Assembly: GCA_002344885.1 (NCBI GenBank)
Contig: DDUQ01000091.1
Span: 1-64,000, forward strand
Origin: Comamonadaceae bacterium UBA2334
Lineage (GTDB): Bacteria; Pseudomonadota; Gammaproteobacteria; Burkholderiales; Burkholderiaceae_C
Direction of reading: 5' to 3'
DNA: 64,000 nucleotides
Of this stretch, positions 27,066 to 36,715 are shown one piece after another. The translations under genes were made by a program, and so were the position numbers. The notes under the pieces are model-generated. The model ran no database searches. It saw nothing but the letters and a program-made list of their open reading frames with translations, and was not told the origin of the DNA. Numbering within the stretch: the first letter of the stretch is position 1; every line of letters begins with the position of its first letter.

Positions 27066-29909
27066 TCAGACCACCACGTTGACCAGACGGCCCGGCACCA
27101 CCACCACTTTCTTGGGGGGGGCTCCGTTGGCAGCCTTATGAAAGGCTTCGCTGGCCAGGGCAGCCGCCTCGATGGCGGCCTTGTCGGCACCGGCCGGCAC
27201 ACGCACCTCGCCACGCAGCTTGCCATTGACCTGCAGCACGAGCGCGATTTCGTCCTGCACCAGCGCCGTCTCGTCGACCTGCGGCCAGCGTGCATCCAGC
27301 AGGTCGCCCAGGTTGCCTGCGTAGCCCAGGTCACGCCACAGCGTGTGCGTGATGTGCGGGGTGGCTGGGTAGAGGCAGCGCAGCAGGATGCCAAAGCCTT
27401 CGACAATGGCCACGGCAGCCCCCGCGCCATCAAGCGCCTTGAAGTTCTCCAGCGCATTGAGCATCTTCATGCAACCGGACACCACGGTGTTGTACTGCAT
27501 GCGCTGGTAGTCATAGTCCACCTGCTTGAGCACGGTATGGATCTCGAGCCGCAGCGCCTTGGCTTCTTTCGAAAATTCAACATCATTCAGGCCTTTGGCG
27601 CTTGATGGTATTGATGTTGTAGCTGCGAAATCCATATTCGACAGCTTGACACCGAAGTTCCACACCCGGCGCAGGAAGCGGTAGCTGCCCTCCACCGCCG
27701 AGTCGTTCCACTCCAGCGTGGCCTCGGGCGGTGCGGTGAACATGGTGTACAGGCGGGCCGTGTCGGCACCGTAGCGCTCGATCAGGTCCTGCGGGTCCAC
27801 ACCGTTGTTTTTGGACTTGGACATGGTGCCCACGCCCTCGTAGTCGATGGCGGTGCCCACGGGCAACTCGCCATCGGCACTGACCACGGCCTTGGTCAGC
27901 TTGGCCCCGACGATCTTGCCGCCCTCATCGAAGACGTGTTCCACATCAGACGGCCAGAAATACTCTTTGCCGCCCTTGCCGGTGCGGCGGCTGTAAATGT
28001 GGTTGAGCACCATGCCCTGTGTCAGCAGCTTGGTAAAGGGCTCGTCCACCTTCACCAGCCCCAAGTCGCGCATGACCTTGGTCCAGAACCGCGCATACAG
28101 CAGGTGCAGGATGGCGTGCTCGATGCCGCCGATGTACTGGTCCATGCCGCTGCCACCCACAGCGGCATGCTGGTCCCGCATCCAGTAATCGGTGCCGCCC
28201 GCCACCATCGCGTCGGCGTTGGTGGGGTCGCAGTAGCGCATGAAGTACCAGGACGAGTCCACAAACGTGTCCATGGTATCGGTTTCGCGGCGGGCAGGCT
28301 TGCCACACACGGGGCAGGTCACCCCGGCGTGGAAACCTTCGTGCTTGTGCAGCGGGTTGCCCGAGCCGTCGGGAATGCAGTCCTGCGGCAGCACCACCGG
28401 CAGGTCTTTTTCAGGCACGGGCACCGCGCCGTGCTCATCGCAATGGATGATGGGAATGGGCGTGCCCCAGTAACGCTGGCGGCTCACGCCCCAGTCGCGC
28501 AAGCGCCAGGTGGTCTTCTTCTCACCCAGGTTCTTTGCGGTCAGCAGCTCGGCGACTTTGGACACAGCGGCTTTGTAAGGCAGGCCGTTCAACTCACCGG
28601 AATTGACACAGACCAGCGAGCCGGATTTGTCGGCATACCAGTCAGCCCACTGGGTCGCGTCGAACACCAAGGAGGGTGCGCCAGCCTGTGCGGCGGGCGA
28701 CGATTTCTGCTCGCAGCATGAGGCGTCCGCCGCACCGGCTGGCGCCCCCGAAGCCCCCGGCGCAACACCCACCACCTGTCGAATCTCGATCCCGTACTTC
28801 AACGCAAACGCAAAGTCGCGCTCGTCATGCGCAGGCACGCCCATCACCGCGCCATCACCATACGACATCAGCACATAGTTGCCCACCCACACCGGCACCT
28901 GCGCCCCAGTGAGCGGGTGAGTGACGAACAGGCCCGTGGCCATGCCCTTCTTCTCTTGCGTGGCCAGCTCGGCCTCGGTGGTGCCACCGGTTTTGCATTC
29001 CTCGATGAATGCCGCCAACGCCGGGCTACCCGCAGATGCGTGCAGCGCAATCGGGTGCTCAGGGGCCACAGCGGCAAACGTCACACCCATGATCGTGTCG
29101 GCACGGGTGGTGAACACGTACATCTTGCCGTCGCCGATCAGCGCACCATCCGCCCCGGCAATGCTGTGAGGGAACGCAAATCGCACACCTTCGCTCTTGC
29201 CGATCCAGTTTTCCTGCATCAGCCGCACCTTTTCAGGCCAGCCGTTCAGCGTGGCCTTGTCGTTGCCGATTTGCACATGATCCAGCAACTCCTGCGCATA
29301 GGCGGTGATGTTCAGGTAATAACCGGGGATTTCGCGCTTTTCCACCAATGCACCGGTGCGCCAGCCGCGCCCGTCAATCACCTGCTCGTTGGCCAGCACG
29401 GTCTGGTCCACCGGGTCCCAGTTGACGATCTGGGTCTTGCGGTAGGCAATGCCCTTTTCCAGCATCTTCAGGAACAGCCATTGGTTCCACTGGTAGTAGG
29501 TAGGGTCGCAGGTGGCCACCTCGCGGCTCCAGTCGATGGCCAGGCCCATGGCCTGCATCTGCTTCTTCATGTACGCGATGTTTTCGTACGTCCACTTGGC
29601 CGGTGGCACGCCGTTTTTCAGCGCCGCGTTCTCGGCCGGCAGGCCAAACGCATCCCAGCCCATGGGCATGAGCACGTTGTGCCCCTTCATGCGCAGGCTG
29701 CGCGTGAGCATGTCGTTGATGGTGTAGTTGCGCACATGGCCCATGTGCAGCTTGCCGCTAGGGTAGGGCAACATGGAGCATGCGTAGAACTTAGGTTTGG
29801 GCTGGCCCTGGGCATCCACGGCATGCTCGTTGACGCGGTAAGCATCGTTGGCGATCCAATGGCTGTGCGCTGCGCGCTCCACGTCGAGGTGGTGGTAAGT
29901 GTCTTGCAT
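27066..29909 (-). CDS. leuS: Leucyl-tRNA synthetase
   Basis: Class I synthetase charging tRNA-Leu, with an editing domain against mis-acylated residues. From ATG 29909 it is 947 residues, longer than the ~860 of E. coli. The HIGH-type motif is [15 protein letters not shown] and the KMSKS-type motif [10 protein letters not shown]. Two insertions stand out. Residues ~382-416, after [10 protein letters not shown], are Ala/Gly/Pro-rich with a Cys-Cys pair. Residues ~775-790 ([15 protein letters not shown]) are encoded by repeat copy D. Both fall in regions where relatives vary in length, so the enzyme should be functional. It heads the leuS-lptE-holA operon, or continues from exbBD 125 bp upstream. 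Confidence 0.95.
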   Translation of the reverse strand: MQDTYHHLDVERAAHSHWIANDAYRVNEHAVDAQGQPKPKFYACSMLPYPSGKLHMGHVRNYTINDMLTRSLRMKGHNVLMPMGWDAFGLPAENAALKNGVPPAKWTYENIAYMKKQMQAMGLAIDWSREVATCDPTYYQWNQWLFLKMLEKGIAYRKTQIVNWDPVDQTVLANEQVIDGRGWRTGALVEKREIPGYYLNITAYAQELLDHVQIGNDKATLNGWPEKVRLMQENWIGKSEGVRFAFPHSIAGADGALIGDGKMYVFTTRADTIMGVTFAAVAPEHPIALHASAGSPALAAFIEECKTGGTTEAELATQEKKGMATGLFVTHPLTGAQVPVWVGNYVLMSYGDGAVMGVPAHDERDFAFALKYGIEIRQVVGVAPGASGAPAGAADASCCEQKSSPAAQAGAPSLVFDATQWADWYADKSGSLVCVNSGELNGLPYKAAVSKVAELLTAKNLGEKKTTWRLRDWGVSRQRYWGTPIPIIHCDEHGAVPVPEKDLPVVLPQDCIPDGSGNPLHKHEGFHAGVTCPVCGKPARRETDTMDTFVDSSWYFMRYCDPTNADAMVAGGTDYWMRDQHAAVGGSGMDQYIGGIEHAILHLLYARFWTKVMRDLGLVKVDEPFTKLLTQGMVLNHIYSRRTGKGGKEYFWPSDVEHVFDEGGKIVGAKLTKAVVSADGELPVGTAIDYEGVGTMSKSKNNGVDPQDLIERYGADTARLYTMFTAPPEATLEWNDSAVEGSYRFLRRVWNFGVKLSNMDFAATTSIPSSAKGLNDVEFSKEAKALRLEIHTVLKQVDYDYQRMQYNTVVSGCMKMLNALENFKALDGAGAAVAIVEGFGILLRCLYPATPHITHTLWRDLGYAGNLGDLLDARWPQVDETALVQDEIALVLQVNGKLRGEVRVPAGADKAAIEAAALASEAFHKAANGAPPKKVVVVPGRLVNVVV
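27583..27626 (-). repeat. Dispersed palindromic repeat, copy D, inside leuS
   Basis: Read on the minus strand (the coding strand of leuS), this copy shares AGCTACAACATCAAT, a 15-base exact match, with copy B in the same register, then AAGCG and AGGC. It encodes the linker around [14 protein letters not shown]. The match to an intergenic element 11 kb away is too long and in too exact a register to be codon chance alone. Confidence 0.65.
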
Positions 29910-30034
29910 GGCTGGGAAGGTTTTTGAATGCGTGACAAATGGCCGCTGAAGGCCTTGTCCGGTACGAAAAAAGGTGGCGCACACGCGGGTTCGCCAGAAC
30001 CTGCTGATTTTAGGCGCTCGGGCTCAGCGGGCCG

Positions 30035-30478
30035 TCAACGGGAGGACGCACCGGACGCGGCCTGGCCATCGGCCACAAAACCCACGCGGTTCAGCCCTGC
30101 CTGCTGCGCCACACCGATGATCTCCACCATGCGGCCATACGGCACTGCACTGTCGGCGCGCAACTGGACTTCCGTGTCGGGGTGCAAGTGGGCCACACCC
30201 TGCAAGCGCTTGAGCAGCTCAGTTGGCGATTGAGCGACATCGTCCACAAACACACCACCCGACTTGTCGACCACCAGCGTGACCACCCGTACCGACTCCG
30301 AGGGTCGAGCGGCAGGTGTCTGCGGCAAGTCGAGCCGGATGGAGCTGGCAATCAGCGGTGCCGTGATGATGAAAATGACCAGCAGCACCAGCATCACATC
30401 GACCAGCGGCGTCACGTTGATGTCGCTCATGGGCCGGTGACCTGCCCCCTGGCTGCTGCCGAAGCCGTGGAATGCCAT
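30035..30478 (-). CDS. exbD: ExbD/TolR family biopolymer transport protein
   Basis: A 147-residue single-span protein. MSDINVTPLVDVMLVLL contains the membrane aspartate that carries protons through the ExbB-ExbD motor, and a periplasmic domain of ~100 residues follows. The start at ATG 30478 leaves 19 bases after the exbB stop. The complex uses proton flow to energise TonB-dependent uptake or a Tol-like system; no tonB or tolA is in the window. It lies in the conserved bamE-dapB-exbB-exbD-leuS order. Confidence 0.88.
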   Translation of the reverse strand: MAFHGFGSSQGAGHRPMSDINVTPLVDVMLVLLVIFIITAPLIASSIRLDLPQTPAARPSESVRVVTLVVDKSGGVFVDDVAQSPTELLKRLQGVAHLHPDTEVQLRADSAVPYGRMVEIIGVAQQAGLNRVGFVADGQAASGASSR

Positions 30479-30497
30479 GGTGTTCAGAATGTTGCGG

Positions 30498-31169
30498 TCA
30501 ATGGGCGGACTGCTCGCCACCGGGGGTTTGCAGCACCCATTCGCGCACATCGTGCGCAAACGCATCCAGTGCAGCCTCTGTCCGGCCAGCCGCTCGCCCC
30601 AGCACGTTGTACGCCAGCACGGCTGGGATGGCCACGCCCAAACCCGCAGCAGTCATCACCAGCGCCTCGCCCACCGGGCCAGACACCTTGTCAATTGTCA
30701 CCTGCCCCTCGGCTGCCATGCCCATCAGCGCATGGTAGATGCCCCACACCGTGCCCAGCAAACCCACAAACGGTGCCGTGGCACCGACGCTGGCCAGCAC
30801 CACCTGGCCCCACTGCAGCCGCTGCTGTGCCTTGGCCAGCGCATCGCGCAGCAAACGGGTGAGCCGGTGTGAGCGTCCGGATTGGTCACCCAAGGTCTGC
30901 CTGCCATCGCTGCGCGACGCGGCAGCCGCTGCCACCAACGGGCCAACCAGCCCGGCCCGGTCCGTGTGATGCACCTGCGTTTCGGCCGTGTGCCAATCCG
31001 GAGCCGCCCAGAACACGCCCACCGCTGTGTCCACGGACTGCCCGGCCAGCCGCAACAACCACAGCTTCCAGAGGATGACCACCCAACTCAACACCGACAT
31101 GCCCAGCAGCACCAGCACGACCGCCGTGCTGAGCGCATCACCCTGGAACAGCTGCTCCCACGCCGACAT
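30498..31169 (-). CDS. exbB: MotA/TolQ/ExbB proton channel protein
   Basis: A 223-residue inner-membrane protein with three spans: one near residues 15-38, then two in the C-terminal half around SVGATAPFVGLLGTVWGIYHAL and AGLGVAIPAVLAYNVL. These are the channel-lining segments of the ExbB/TolQ family. It forms a pentamer around ExbD and starts 14 bases after dapB. Whether it serves TonB or another partner cannot be told from sequence. The C-terminal tail is short. Confidence 0.88.
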   Translation of the reverse strand: MSAWEQLFQGDALSTAVVLVLLGMSVLSWVVILWKLWLLRLAGQSVDTAVGVFWAAPDWHTAETQVHHTDRAGLVGPLVAAAAASRSDGRQTLGDQSGRSHRLTRLLRDALAKAQQRLQWGQVVLASVGATAPFVGLLGTVWGIYHALMGMAAEGQVTIDKVSGPVGEALVMTAAGLGVAIPAVLAYNVLGRAAGRTEAALDAFAHDVREWVLQTPGGEQSAH

Positions 31170-31183
31170 GGTCAGCGGCCGCC

Positions 31184-31987
31184 TCAGCGCAGGCCGAGCA
31201 CGTCGAACATGTCAAACAGGCCGCGCGACTGCCCAGCCAGGAAGCGGACAGCCCGCAAGCTGCCCTGCGCGTAGGTGACGCGGCTGGAGGACTTGTGCGT
31301 GACCTCGATGCGCTCGCCGGTGCCCGCAAACAGCACGGTGTGGTCTCCCACAATGTCACCGCCACGGATGGTGGCAAAACCGATGCTGGACGGGTCGCGC
31401 TCGCCCGTCACGCCTTCGCGGGCATAGACCGCACAGTCTTTCAGGTCACGGCCCAGCGCCTCGGCGATGACCTCGCCCATCTTCAGGGCGGTGCCCGATG
31501 GCGCATCGACCTTGTGGCGGTGGTGCGCCTCGATGATCTCGATGTCGTATCCGGTGGACATGGCCTTGGCAGCCATTTGCAGCAACTTGAGCGTGACGTT
31601 CACGCCCACACTCATGTTCGGCGCACACACCACCGCGATGTCACGCGCAGCTTCCTGGATGGCAGCCTTCTCTTCCTCGGAAAAACCGGTGGTGCCAATC
31701 ACCGCCTTCACGCCCAGCTCACGACACAGCTTCAGATGGGCCAACGTGCCTTCGGGCCGCGTGAAATCAATCAGGCAGTCGGCACCTGTCAGGCCTTGGC
31801 GCACATCCGACGTGATCGGCACGCCGCAGGGCTTGCCCAGAAACAGCGCCGCATCCACCCCCAACGAGGGGCTGCCAGGCACATCAAGCGCACCGCTCAG
31901 CACACAGTCGTCAGCAGCGTGAATGGCCTCGATCAGCATGCGGCCCATGCGACCGCTGGCACCTGCCACACAGATTTTGAGTGTCAT
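31184..31987 (-). CDS. dapB: 4-hydroxy-tetrahydrodipicolinate reductase
   Basis: Second committed enzyme of lysine/diaminopimelate synthesis, reducing HTPA with NAD(P)H. From ATG 31987 the protein is 267 residues with the nucleotide loop GASGRMGR at residues ~8-15. It also has [10 protein letters not shown] and the signature [15 protein letters not shown] containing the catalytic His and Lys. It is the first gene after the bamE terminator, so it may have its own promoter or rely on read-through. Confidence 0.95.
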   Translation of the reverse strand: MTLKICVAGASGRMGRMLIEAIHAADDCVLSGALDVPGSPSLGVDAALFLGKPCGVPITSDVRQGLTGADCLIDFTRPEGTLAHLKLCRELGVKAVIGTTGFSEEEKAAIQEAARDIAVVCAPNMSVGVNVTLKLLQMAAKAMSTGYDIEIIEAHHRHKVDAPSGTALKMGEVIAEALGRDLKDCAVYAREGVTGERDPSSIGFATIRGGDIVGDHTVLFAGTGERIEVTHKSSSRVTYAQGSLRAVRFLAGQSRGLFDMFDVLGLR

Positions 31988-32002
31988 CGTTTGAACCAGA
32001 CT

Positions 32003-32028
32003 AAAAAGCCACGGCCTTTCGGCGGGGC
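32003..32028 (-). terminator. Rho-independent terminator between bamE and dapB
   Basis: On the minus strand, a GC-rich imperfect stem closes on a GAAA tetraloop (CCGAAAGG core, outer GCC/GGC) and is followed directly by TTTTTAG. It sits 12-37 bases after the bamE stop and before the dapB start, so it probably ends or attenuates bamE transcription. Confidence 0.5.
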
Positions 32029-32039
32029 GACCACCCGTA

Positions 32040-32624
32040 TCAACGCAACGGCGTGCCGGCTGGAGGCTCCAATGGCGGGTAATTGGAAATGGGGGGCACG
32101 GGCGGCACCTGCAGATCTGCCTCGGCAGGTTTGCGTTGTGCGGCAAACGCCTTCAGCGACTCTTCGCTGGCTTCGAGCACTGGGGTCTTGCCTTCGCGCT
32201 TGCGCGTGTCGAGCGATGCAACAAACTCGGCCTCGGTCGGCAACTCGTCCGATTCGATCCGCTCGAGCAGGTCACCCTTGAAAAAAGCCGTCAGGCGACG
32301 CTGCTGCACCGCTTGACCGGGCCGGCGGAAAGTGAACACATAGTCCCAGCGGTCTGCATGGAACACACTCATCAGCAGCGGTGTGCCGAGAATGTCACGC
32401 ACCTGAGACTTGGGCATGCCAACCGCAACAGCAGCCGCTTGCTCGCGCGACACAAAGTTGCCCTGGATGATGTCGATGCGGTAAGGCGTCACGATGTTGC
32501 CCACATTGCCCAATGTCTCGGTGGCAGACTTCAGGCTGGAGCACCCAGAGAGGCCCCATGACAGGCTCAAAAGTCCGACCACCCACAGCGGCCTGCGCAC
32601 GGACTTCACAAAGAGATCGGACAT
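32040..32624 (-). CDS. bamE: Outer membrane assembly lipoprotein BamE
   Basis: A 194-residue lipoprotein of the SmpA/OmlA family, part of the BAM machine that folds outer-membrane proteins. The signal peptide ends in a lipobox, GLSGC, around residue 28. The conserved core follows: [33 protein letters not shown] and [11 protein letters not shown]. The C-terminal extension rich in proline (~residues 150-194) is longer than in E. coli BamE but common in this family. ATG 32624 is preferred; the frame extends to a TTG seven codons upstream. Divergent from fur, a typical pairing. Confidence 0.92.
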   Translation of the reverse strand: MSDLFVKSVRRPLWVVGLLSLSWGLSGCSSLKSATETLGNVGNIVTPYRIDIIQGNFVSREQAAAVAVGMPKSQVRDILGTPLLMSVFHADRWDYVFTFRRPGQAVQQRRLTAFFKGDLLERIESDELPTEAEFVASLDTRKREGKTPVLEASEESLKAFAAQRKPAEADLQVPPVPPISNYPPLEPPAGTPLR

Positions 32625-32715
32625 GGTGTATGCGGGATGAGACAAACAGGACGGATTTTTGCAGCGAAACAGGGCCGCTGGCAGCTTGGTTTCACACCCC
32701 TACGGCTCGCGGGTG

Positions 32716-32726
32716 TGATTAAATCA
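32716..32726. promoter_or_regulatory. Short palindrome in the bamE-fur divergent region
   Basis: TGATTAAATCA is an 11-base odd palindrome with five-base arms, in the most AT-rich part of the 175-bp divergent promoter region. It resembles half of a Fur-type site but does not match the full 19-base Fur box by eye. It could equally overlap a -10 element. Confidence 0.25.
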
Positions 32727-32799
32727 TTGTACCTTCGGCCCATCCGTGCACGACTGCCTGATGCCGGGCGGTCATCAGCCCTTCTCCCGACGCCACACC

Positions 32800-33234
32800 G
32801 TGACCAACATCGACGAACTGAAAAGCAGCGGCCTGAAGGCCACCCTTCCCAGACTCAAGATTCTGGAGGTTTTCCAACGGGCAAAGCAGCGCCACATGAC
32901 GGCCGAGGACGTGTTCCGGGTGCTGCTGGACGAACACTCCGACATCGGACTGGCCACGGTTTACCGTGTGCTGATGCAATTCGAGCAGGCAGGTTTGCTC
33001 TGCCGCAGCAGTTTTGAATCGGGCAAAGCGGTTTACGAGTTGAACGAAGGGCAGCACCACGACCACCTGGTGTGCATCGATTGCGGTCGGGTCGAAGAGT
33101 TTTTTGACGAAGAGATCGAGCGCAGACAACAGGCCATAGCAGCGTCAAAGGGCTTCGAGATCCACGACCATGCGCTGTCTCTCTACGCCACCTGCATCAA
33201 GAAAGACTGCCCTCACCGGCAAAAAAAGGCCTGA
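32800..33234 (+). CDS. fur: Ferric uptake regulator
   Basis: A 144-residue metalloregulator that represses iron-uptake genes when loaded with Fe2+. Start at GTG 32800 gives the family N-terminus TNIDELKSSGLKATLPRL; an ATG 18 codons upstream adds unrelated residues. The winged-helix domain is followed by the HHDHLVCIDCG metal motif (CxxC) and a C-terminal CIKKDC, so the structural zinc site looks complete. It ends with a Lys/Ala tail encoded by a run of seven A. Convergent with hprK. Confidence 0.93.
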   Translation: MTNIDELKSSGLKATLPRLKILEVFQRAKQRHMTAEDVFRVLLDEHSDIGLATVYRVLMQFEQAGLLCRSSFESGKAVYELNEGQHHDHLVCIDCGRVEEFFDEEIERRQQAIAASKGFEIHDHALSLYATCIKKDCPHRQKKA

Positions 33235-33238
33235 CCGC

Positions 33239-33265
33239 CCCTGGCAACCAGGGCCGTTCGGCCCC
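33239..33265. terminator. Hairpins between convergent fur and hprK
   Basis: Two mutually exclusive stems occupy the 40-bp gap: CCCTGG/CCAGGG with a three-base loop, and GGGCC/GGCCC with a GTTC loop. On the plus strand no T-run follows. On the minus strand a T7 tract (the fur A-run) comes 11 bases beyond the first stem. This may be a weak two-way terminator, but spacing is not ideal. Confidence 0.35.
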
Positions 33266-33274
33266 ATCGCCAGA

Positions 33275-34225
33275 TCAGCGGTTGTCTTCCATGGCCTGGC
33301 GCTGGCGCTGCACGAACTCCTGGTAGGTGTCCACGCCCCTGAGTTGCAGGATGGTGTTGCGCACCGCCGCCTCGACCAGCACGGCCATGTTGCGCCCTGC
33401 GACCACCTGGATCACGGTTTTGCGCAGCGGAATGCCCAGCACATCCTGACGCAACGGCTCGTGTGGCATGCGCTCGTAATCGCGCTCCATCGTCTCCTTG
33501 CGTACCAGGTGGACGATCAGCTTCATGCGCATGCGCCGTCGGACCGCAGTTTCCCCGAATATCGCCTTGATATCGAGCAGGCCGATGCCCCGGACCTCCA
33601 TGAGGTTCTGCAGCAACTCCGGACACCGCCCCTCGATCGTGGTCTGGTTGATGCGGTACACATCCACCGAGTCATCGGCAACCAGCCCGTGGCCGCGGGA
33701 TATGAGTTCCAGCCCCAACTCGCTTTTGCCCAGGCCAGACTCTCCCGTGATCATGACACCGAGCCCCAGGATGTCCATGAACACGCCGTGCATGGACTGC
33801 CTTTCCGCAAAATGCTTGGACAGGTAGGCACGCAACACATCGATGACAAAGGCGGCCGATTCATGCGTTGCAAACAACGGAATGTGGGCGCGCTCGCACA
33901 GCGACACCAGCGCATCGGGGGCCACCTGGTTGTCTGCCACCACCAGGACGGGGGGCTCCAGCGTGACGATGCGGGACACCCGGCGGGCGCAATCTTCGGC
34001 TGTTGCACTGGCCAGATAGGACACCTCGCGCTCGCCGATCACCTGCACCCGATAGGGATGGATGTAGTTCAGGTACCCGACCAGATCGGCCCCGGAGCGT
34101 GCCTCACGGATGGCCAGGTCGTCAAAGCGGCGCTCGGATGCACCGAGCCCTGCCACCCACTGCCACCTCAGCGATTCACGATGTTCCTCGAACAGAACAT
34201 CGGCACTGATGACCGATGGCTTCAT
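33275..34225 (-). CDS. hprK: HPr kinase/phosphorylase
   Basis: A 316-residue enzyme that phosphorylates and dephosphorylates a serine of HPr. The Walker A motif GESGLGKS is at residues 161-168, His146 lies in ERQSMHG before it, and the family signature [10 protein letters not shown] follows at ~230. Its ATG overlaps the ptsN stop by four bases. In betaproteobacteria HprK is linked to the PTS-Ntr branch rather than to sugar catabolite repression; ptsH and ptsI are not in this window. Confidence 0.93.
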   Translation of the reverse strand: MKPSVISADVLFEEHRESLRWQWVAGLGASERRFDDLAIREARSGADLVGYLNYIHPYRVQVIGEREVSYLASATAEDCARRVSRIVTLEPPVLVVADNQVAPDALVSLCERAHIPLFATHESAAFVIDVLRAYLSKHFAERQSMHGVFMDILGLGVMITGESGLGKSELGLELISRGHGLVADDSVDVYRINQTTIEGRCPELLQNLMEVRGIGLLDIKAIFGETAVRRRMRMKLIVHLVRKETMERDYERMPHEPLRQDVLGIPLRKTVIQVVAGRNMAVLVEAAVRNTILQLRGVDTYQEFVQRQRQAMEDNR

Positions 34226-34692
34226 GCGCTCACGTGCGCAGACTGCCAGTTGGCAATCATCTGGTACAGGTCACCACTGTCGGTGGCGGCCTGCATGCTG
34301 TCGCGCAAACGGCTGTCGCTGAGCAGTTCGGCAATTTCGGACAGGATTTCGAGGTGTTTCTGGGTGGCCGCTTCGGGCACCAGCAAAAAAATCAGCAGGC
34401 TGACCGGTTTTTCGTCGGGCGCATCGAAACCGATGGGATGGAGCAACTGGAACACGGCTGCCATGGGCTGCTTCAGACCCTTGATGCGCCCGTGCGGAAT
34501 CGCCACGCCGTGCCCCAACCCGGTTGAGCCCAGCCGCTCGCGGGCAAAGAGGCTGTCCGTGATCAAGGCACGGTTGAGTCCGTGCTGGGACTCGAACAGC
34601 AGACCCGCTTCTTCGAAAGCACGCTTTTTGCTCGTCGCATCCACACGGACGAGCACCTGTGCGGCAGGCAGGATGGCTGATAGACGGTTCAT
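34222..34692 (-). CDS. ptsN: PTS-Ntr EIIA component
   Basis: A 156-residue EIIA-Ntr regulator that receives phosphate from NPr/HPr at His67 ([11 protein letters not shown]). [29 protein letters not shown] is the conserved core. It has no transport domain and acts by binding targets; in enteric bacteria these include K+ transport and KdpD. Start at ATG 34692 gives the normal length. It overlaps hprK (ATGA) and follows raiA after a terminator, so transcription probably starts in the 167-bp gap. Confidence 0.9.
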   Translation of the reverse strand: MNRLSAILPAAQVLVRVDATSKKRAFEEAGLLFESQHGLNRALITDSLFARERLGSTGLGHGVAIPHGRIKGLKQPMAAVFQLLHPIGFDAPDEKPVSLLIFLLVPEAATQKHLEILSEIAELLSDSRLRDSMQAATDSGDLYQMIANWQSAHVSA

Positions 34693-34783
34693 GGCAATCT
34701 GTGAGATGCAAACCAGAGAGGCGCGATTATGCCCATATCTGATACGGAATAGCGGATTGTGACGGCAAGCGGTCGTACCAAGC

Positions 34784-34811
34784 AAAAGGCCGTTGGATGA
34801 CTCCAACGGCC
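34784..34811 (-). terminator. Terminator downstream of raiA
   Basis: A perfect ten-base stem, GGCCGTTGGA / TCCAACGGCC, with a four-base loop. On the minus strand it is followed at once by TTTT. It lies 49 bases past the raiA stop and fits a rho-independent terminator separating raiA from ptsN-hprK. Confidence 0.75.
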
Positions 34812-34859
34812 GACATTCAAACGCTGAAAAAAGGTTGACACAGCCGTCAACCCAACCCA

Positions 34860-35189
34860 TCACATCAGGCGCTTGGCAGAGTCATGATGATGATCCTGCG
34901 ATTTGTCTTTGTAACGGATGACCTGGCGATCCAGCTTGTCAGCCAGTTCGTCCACAGCGGCATACAGATCCTCGTGTGCACTCTCGGCAAACAGGTCACG
35001 ACCCTTCACATGGATGTTGCACTCCGCTCGCTGACGACCCTCTTTTTCCTTGTGGTTATCAACCGTCAACAGCACCTTGACATCGACCACCTGATCGAAG
35101 TGGCGCGAAATGCGGTCCAGCTTGGACGTCACATAACTGCGAAGTGCGGGAGTCACTTCAAGGTGGTGGCCGCTGATGGTGAGGTTCAT
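34860..35189 (-). CDS. raiA: Ribosome hibernation promoting factor (short form)
   Basis: A 109-residue HPF/RaiA-type protein that binds the 30S subunit in stationary phase and favours inactive ribosomes. [36 protein letters not shown] and [17 protein letters not shown] are the usual elements, and a His/Asp-rich tail ends the protein. GGAG is six bases before ATG 35189. In many relatives rpoN lies just upstream; here a divergent patatin gene does. Confidence 0.92.
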   Translation of the reverse strand: MNLTISGHHLEVTPALRSYVTSKLDRISRHFDQVVDVKVLLTVDNHKEKEGRQRAECNIHVKGRDLFAESAHEDLYAAVDELADKLDRQVIRYKDKSQDHHHDSAKRLM

Positions 35190-35271
35190 ATATATCTCCG
35201 TTTCTCCTGGTTGACAAAGCGCCTGCATCCCAAACCTGAAGACACAGGCAACAGTGAATCGCGTCGAGTCC

Positions 35272-35300
35272 ACTATGCCCTTGATTGGCATCGCTGGCAA
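35272..35300 (-). promoter_or_regulatory. Candidate sigma-70 promoter for raiA
   Basis: On the minus strand TTGCCA (five of six to the -35 consensus) and CATAGT (four of six to -10) are 17 bases apart. The predicted start site is about 75 bases before the raiA ATG. I saw no -24/-12 sigma-54 element there. Confidence 0.4.
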
Positions 35301-35431
35301 GCAAATGTGACGGGCGATTGACGTGTTTATATCAAGTCCTGAAGCCGTCACCCCACGACCGGGCCGCACGACACCGCAGGCGCAGTGTCTTGCACAAAAA
35401 ATCTGTCCCAAACGGGTCGTCCGGTGGCATC

Positions 35432-36691
35432 ATGAGCGGGGAAGACCGTGCCATGTCGCTTGACACCCTCATCACCAGTAGCCTTGCGAGCCCGCCTGCG
35501 CCAACGGCACAACGGGACTCGACGGCCTTGGTTCTGATGGGCGGCGGCGCAAGAACCGCTTACCAGGCGGGCGTGCTCAAGGCTGTGGCCCACATGCTGA
35601 ACCAGGCCACACCGGGCGGCAGCAGCCCGTTTCCCTTTCAGATCATGGTCGGCACGTCGGCCGGGGCACTCAACGTCACTTACCTCGCCAGCCAAGCCGA
35701 CCTGGGTCTCGACGCGCTGCCCAAGCTGGCAGGCTTCTGGCAACACTTGCGCTCCACGCAGGTCTACCAGCTCGACACCCCCGCCTGGGCAAGGGCCAGC
35801 AAGTTGCTGGCAGGCTGGGTGCTGAGCAGACAAGTCCAGCGGCACCGGGCTTTGCTGGACAACACGCCGCTCATCAACACACTGCACAACGCCATCGATC
35901 TGCCACGACTCGAATCCAACCTTGAACGCAGGGTTTTGGACAGTGTGGCCGTGACCGCGTCCAGTTACAGCACCGGCGTGCACTGGACGTTCTGCCAGGC
36001 GGGCATGCACAGCCCGGTCGAGCCCTGGGGCAGACCTGACCGGCGGGCCGACATGCAGCCCATCACCATCGAGCACCTGATGGCATCGTCTGCCATCCCC
36101 TTCCTGTTCCGTGCCGTGCCGTTGTGGGTGAACGGGCACAAGGAATTTTTTGGCGACGGCTCCATGCGCCAGACGTCACCCCTGTCCCCGGCCATCCACC
36201 TGGGTGCACACAAGGTGCTGGCGATTGGCGTCGGCCAGCCGCAGCGCGCCGGGCTGGTCCGCCAGGGCGAGGCCGAACCCACTGCAGGCACCATCGCCGG
36301 CCATGCGATGGCCAGTGTGTTCAACGACACGCTGCAGACCGATGTGGAGCAGGCCCAACGCGTCAGCAGCACCCTGCGCAGGCTGCCGCCCAGACTGACC
36401 GAGGCCCTGCCCTACCAGCCGGTGGATGTGCTGTGCATCCAGCCCTCGGAATCCATGGATGAACTCGCGCTGCGCCACGTGGGCACGCTGCCCGCCAGCA
36501 CCCGAGACATGCTGGTTGGCCTCGGCGCCCTCAGCACCACGCGCGGAACGGTGGGCAGTGCGGCGGCGCTGGCCAGCTACCTGTTGTTCGAGCCGGCGTT
36601 TGTCCGCGCACTGATCAGCATGGGGGAGTTCGATGCCCACACCCGCCGTGATGAATTGCTGGCATTTTTGCGGCCCGGGGCAAGGGCGTGA
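35432..36691 (+). CDS. Patatin-like phospholipase
   Basis: A serine lipase-like protein, about 419 residues from ATG 35432 (ATG 35453 is an alternative, and the frame extends upstream). The patatin signature is complete: the oxyanion loop GGGARTAYQAGVL near residue 37, the nucleophile motif GTSAG near residue 77, and DGSMRQ (the Asp of the Ser-Asp dyad) near 245. No signal peptide or outer-membrane barrel is present, so it is a cytoplasmic or membrane-associated enzyme of the RssA/YjjU kind. It would release fatty acids from phospholipids, but substrate is unknown. Divergent from raiA. Confidence 0.85.
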   Translation: MSGEDRAMSLDTLITSSLASPPAPTAQRDSTALVLMGGGARTAYQAGVLKAVAHMLNQATPGGSSPFPFQIMVGTSAGALNVTYLASQADLGLDALPKLAGFWQHLRSTQVYQLDTPAWARASKLLAGWVLSRQVQRHRALLDNTPLINTLHNAIDLPRLESNLERRVLDSVAVTASSYSTGVHWTFCQAGMHSPVEPWGRPDRRADMQPITIEHLMASSAIPFLFRAVPLWVNGHKEFFGDGSMRQTSPLSPAIHLGAHKVLAIGVGQPQRAGLVRQGEAEPTAGTIAGHAMASVFNDTLQTDVEQAQRVSSTLRRLPPRLTEALPYQPVDVLCIQPSESMDELALRHVGTLPASTRDMLVGLGALSTTRGTVGSAAALASYLLFEPAFVRALISMGEFDAHTRRDELLAFLRPGARA

Positions 36692-36715
36692 ATTTGCGGG
36701 TACGCTCCACGCCCC

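Noticed and set aside
30007..30038. TTGACG and TAAAAT as a leuS promoter
   Set aside because: The hexamers are 20 bases apart, outside the usual 16-18 spacing.
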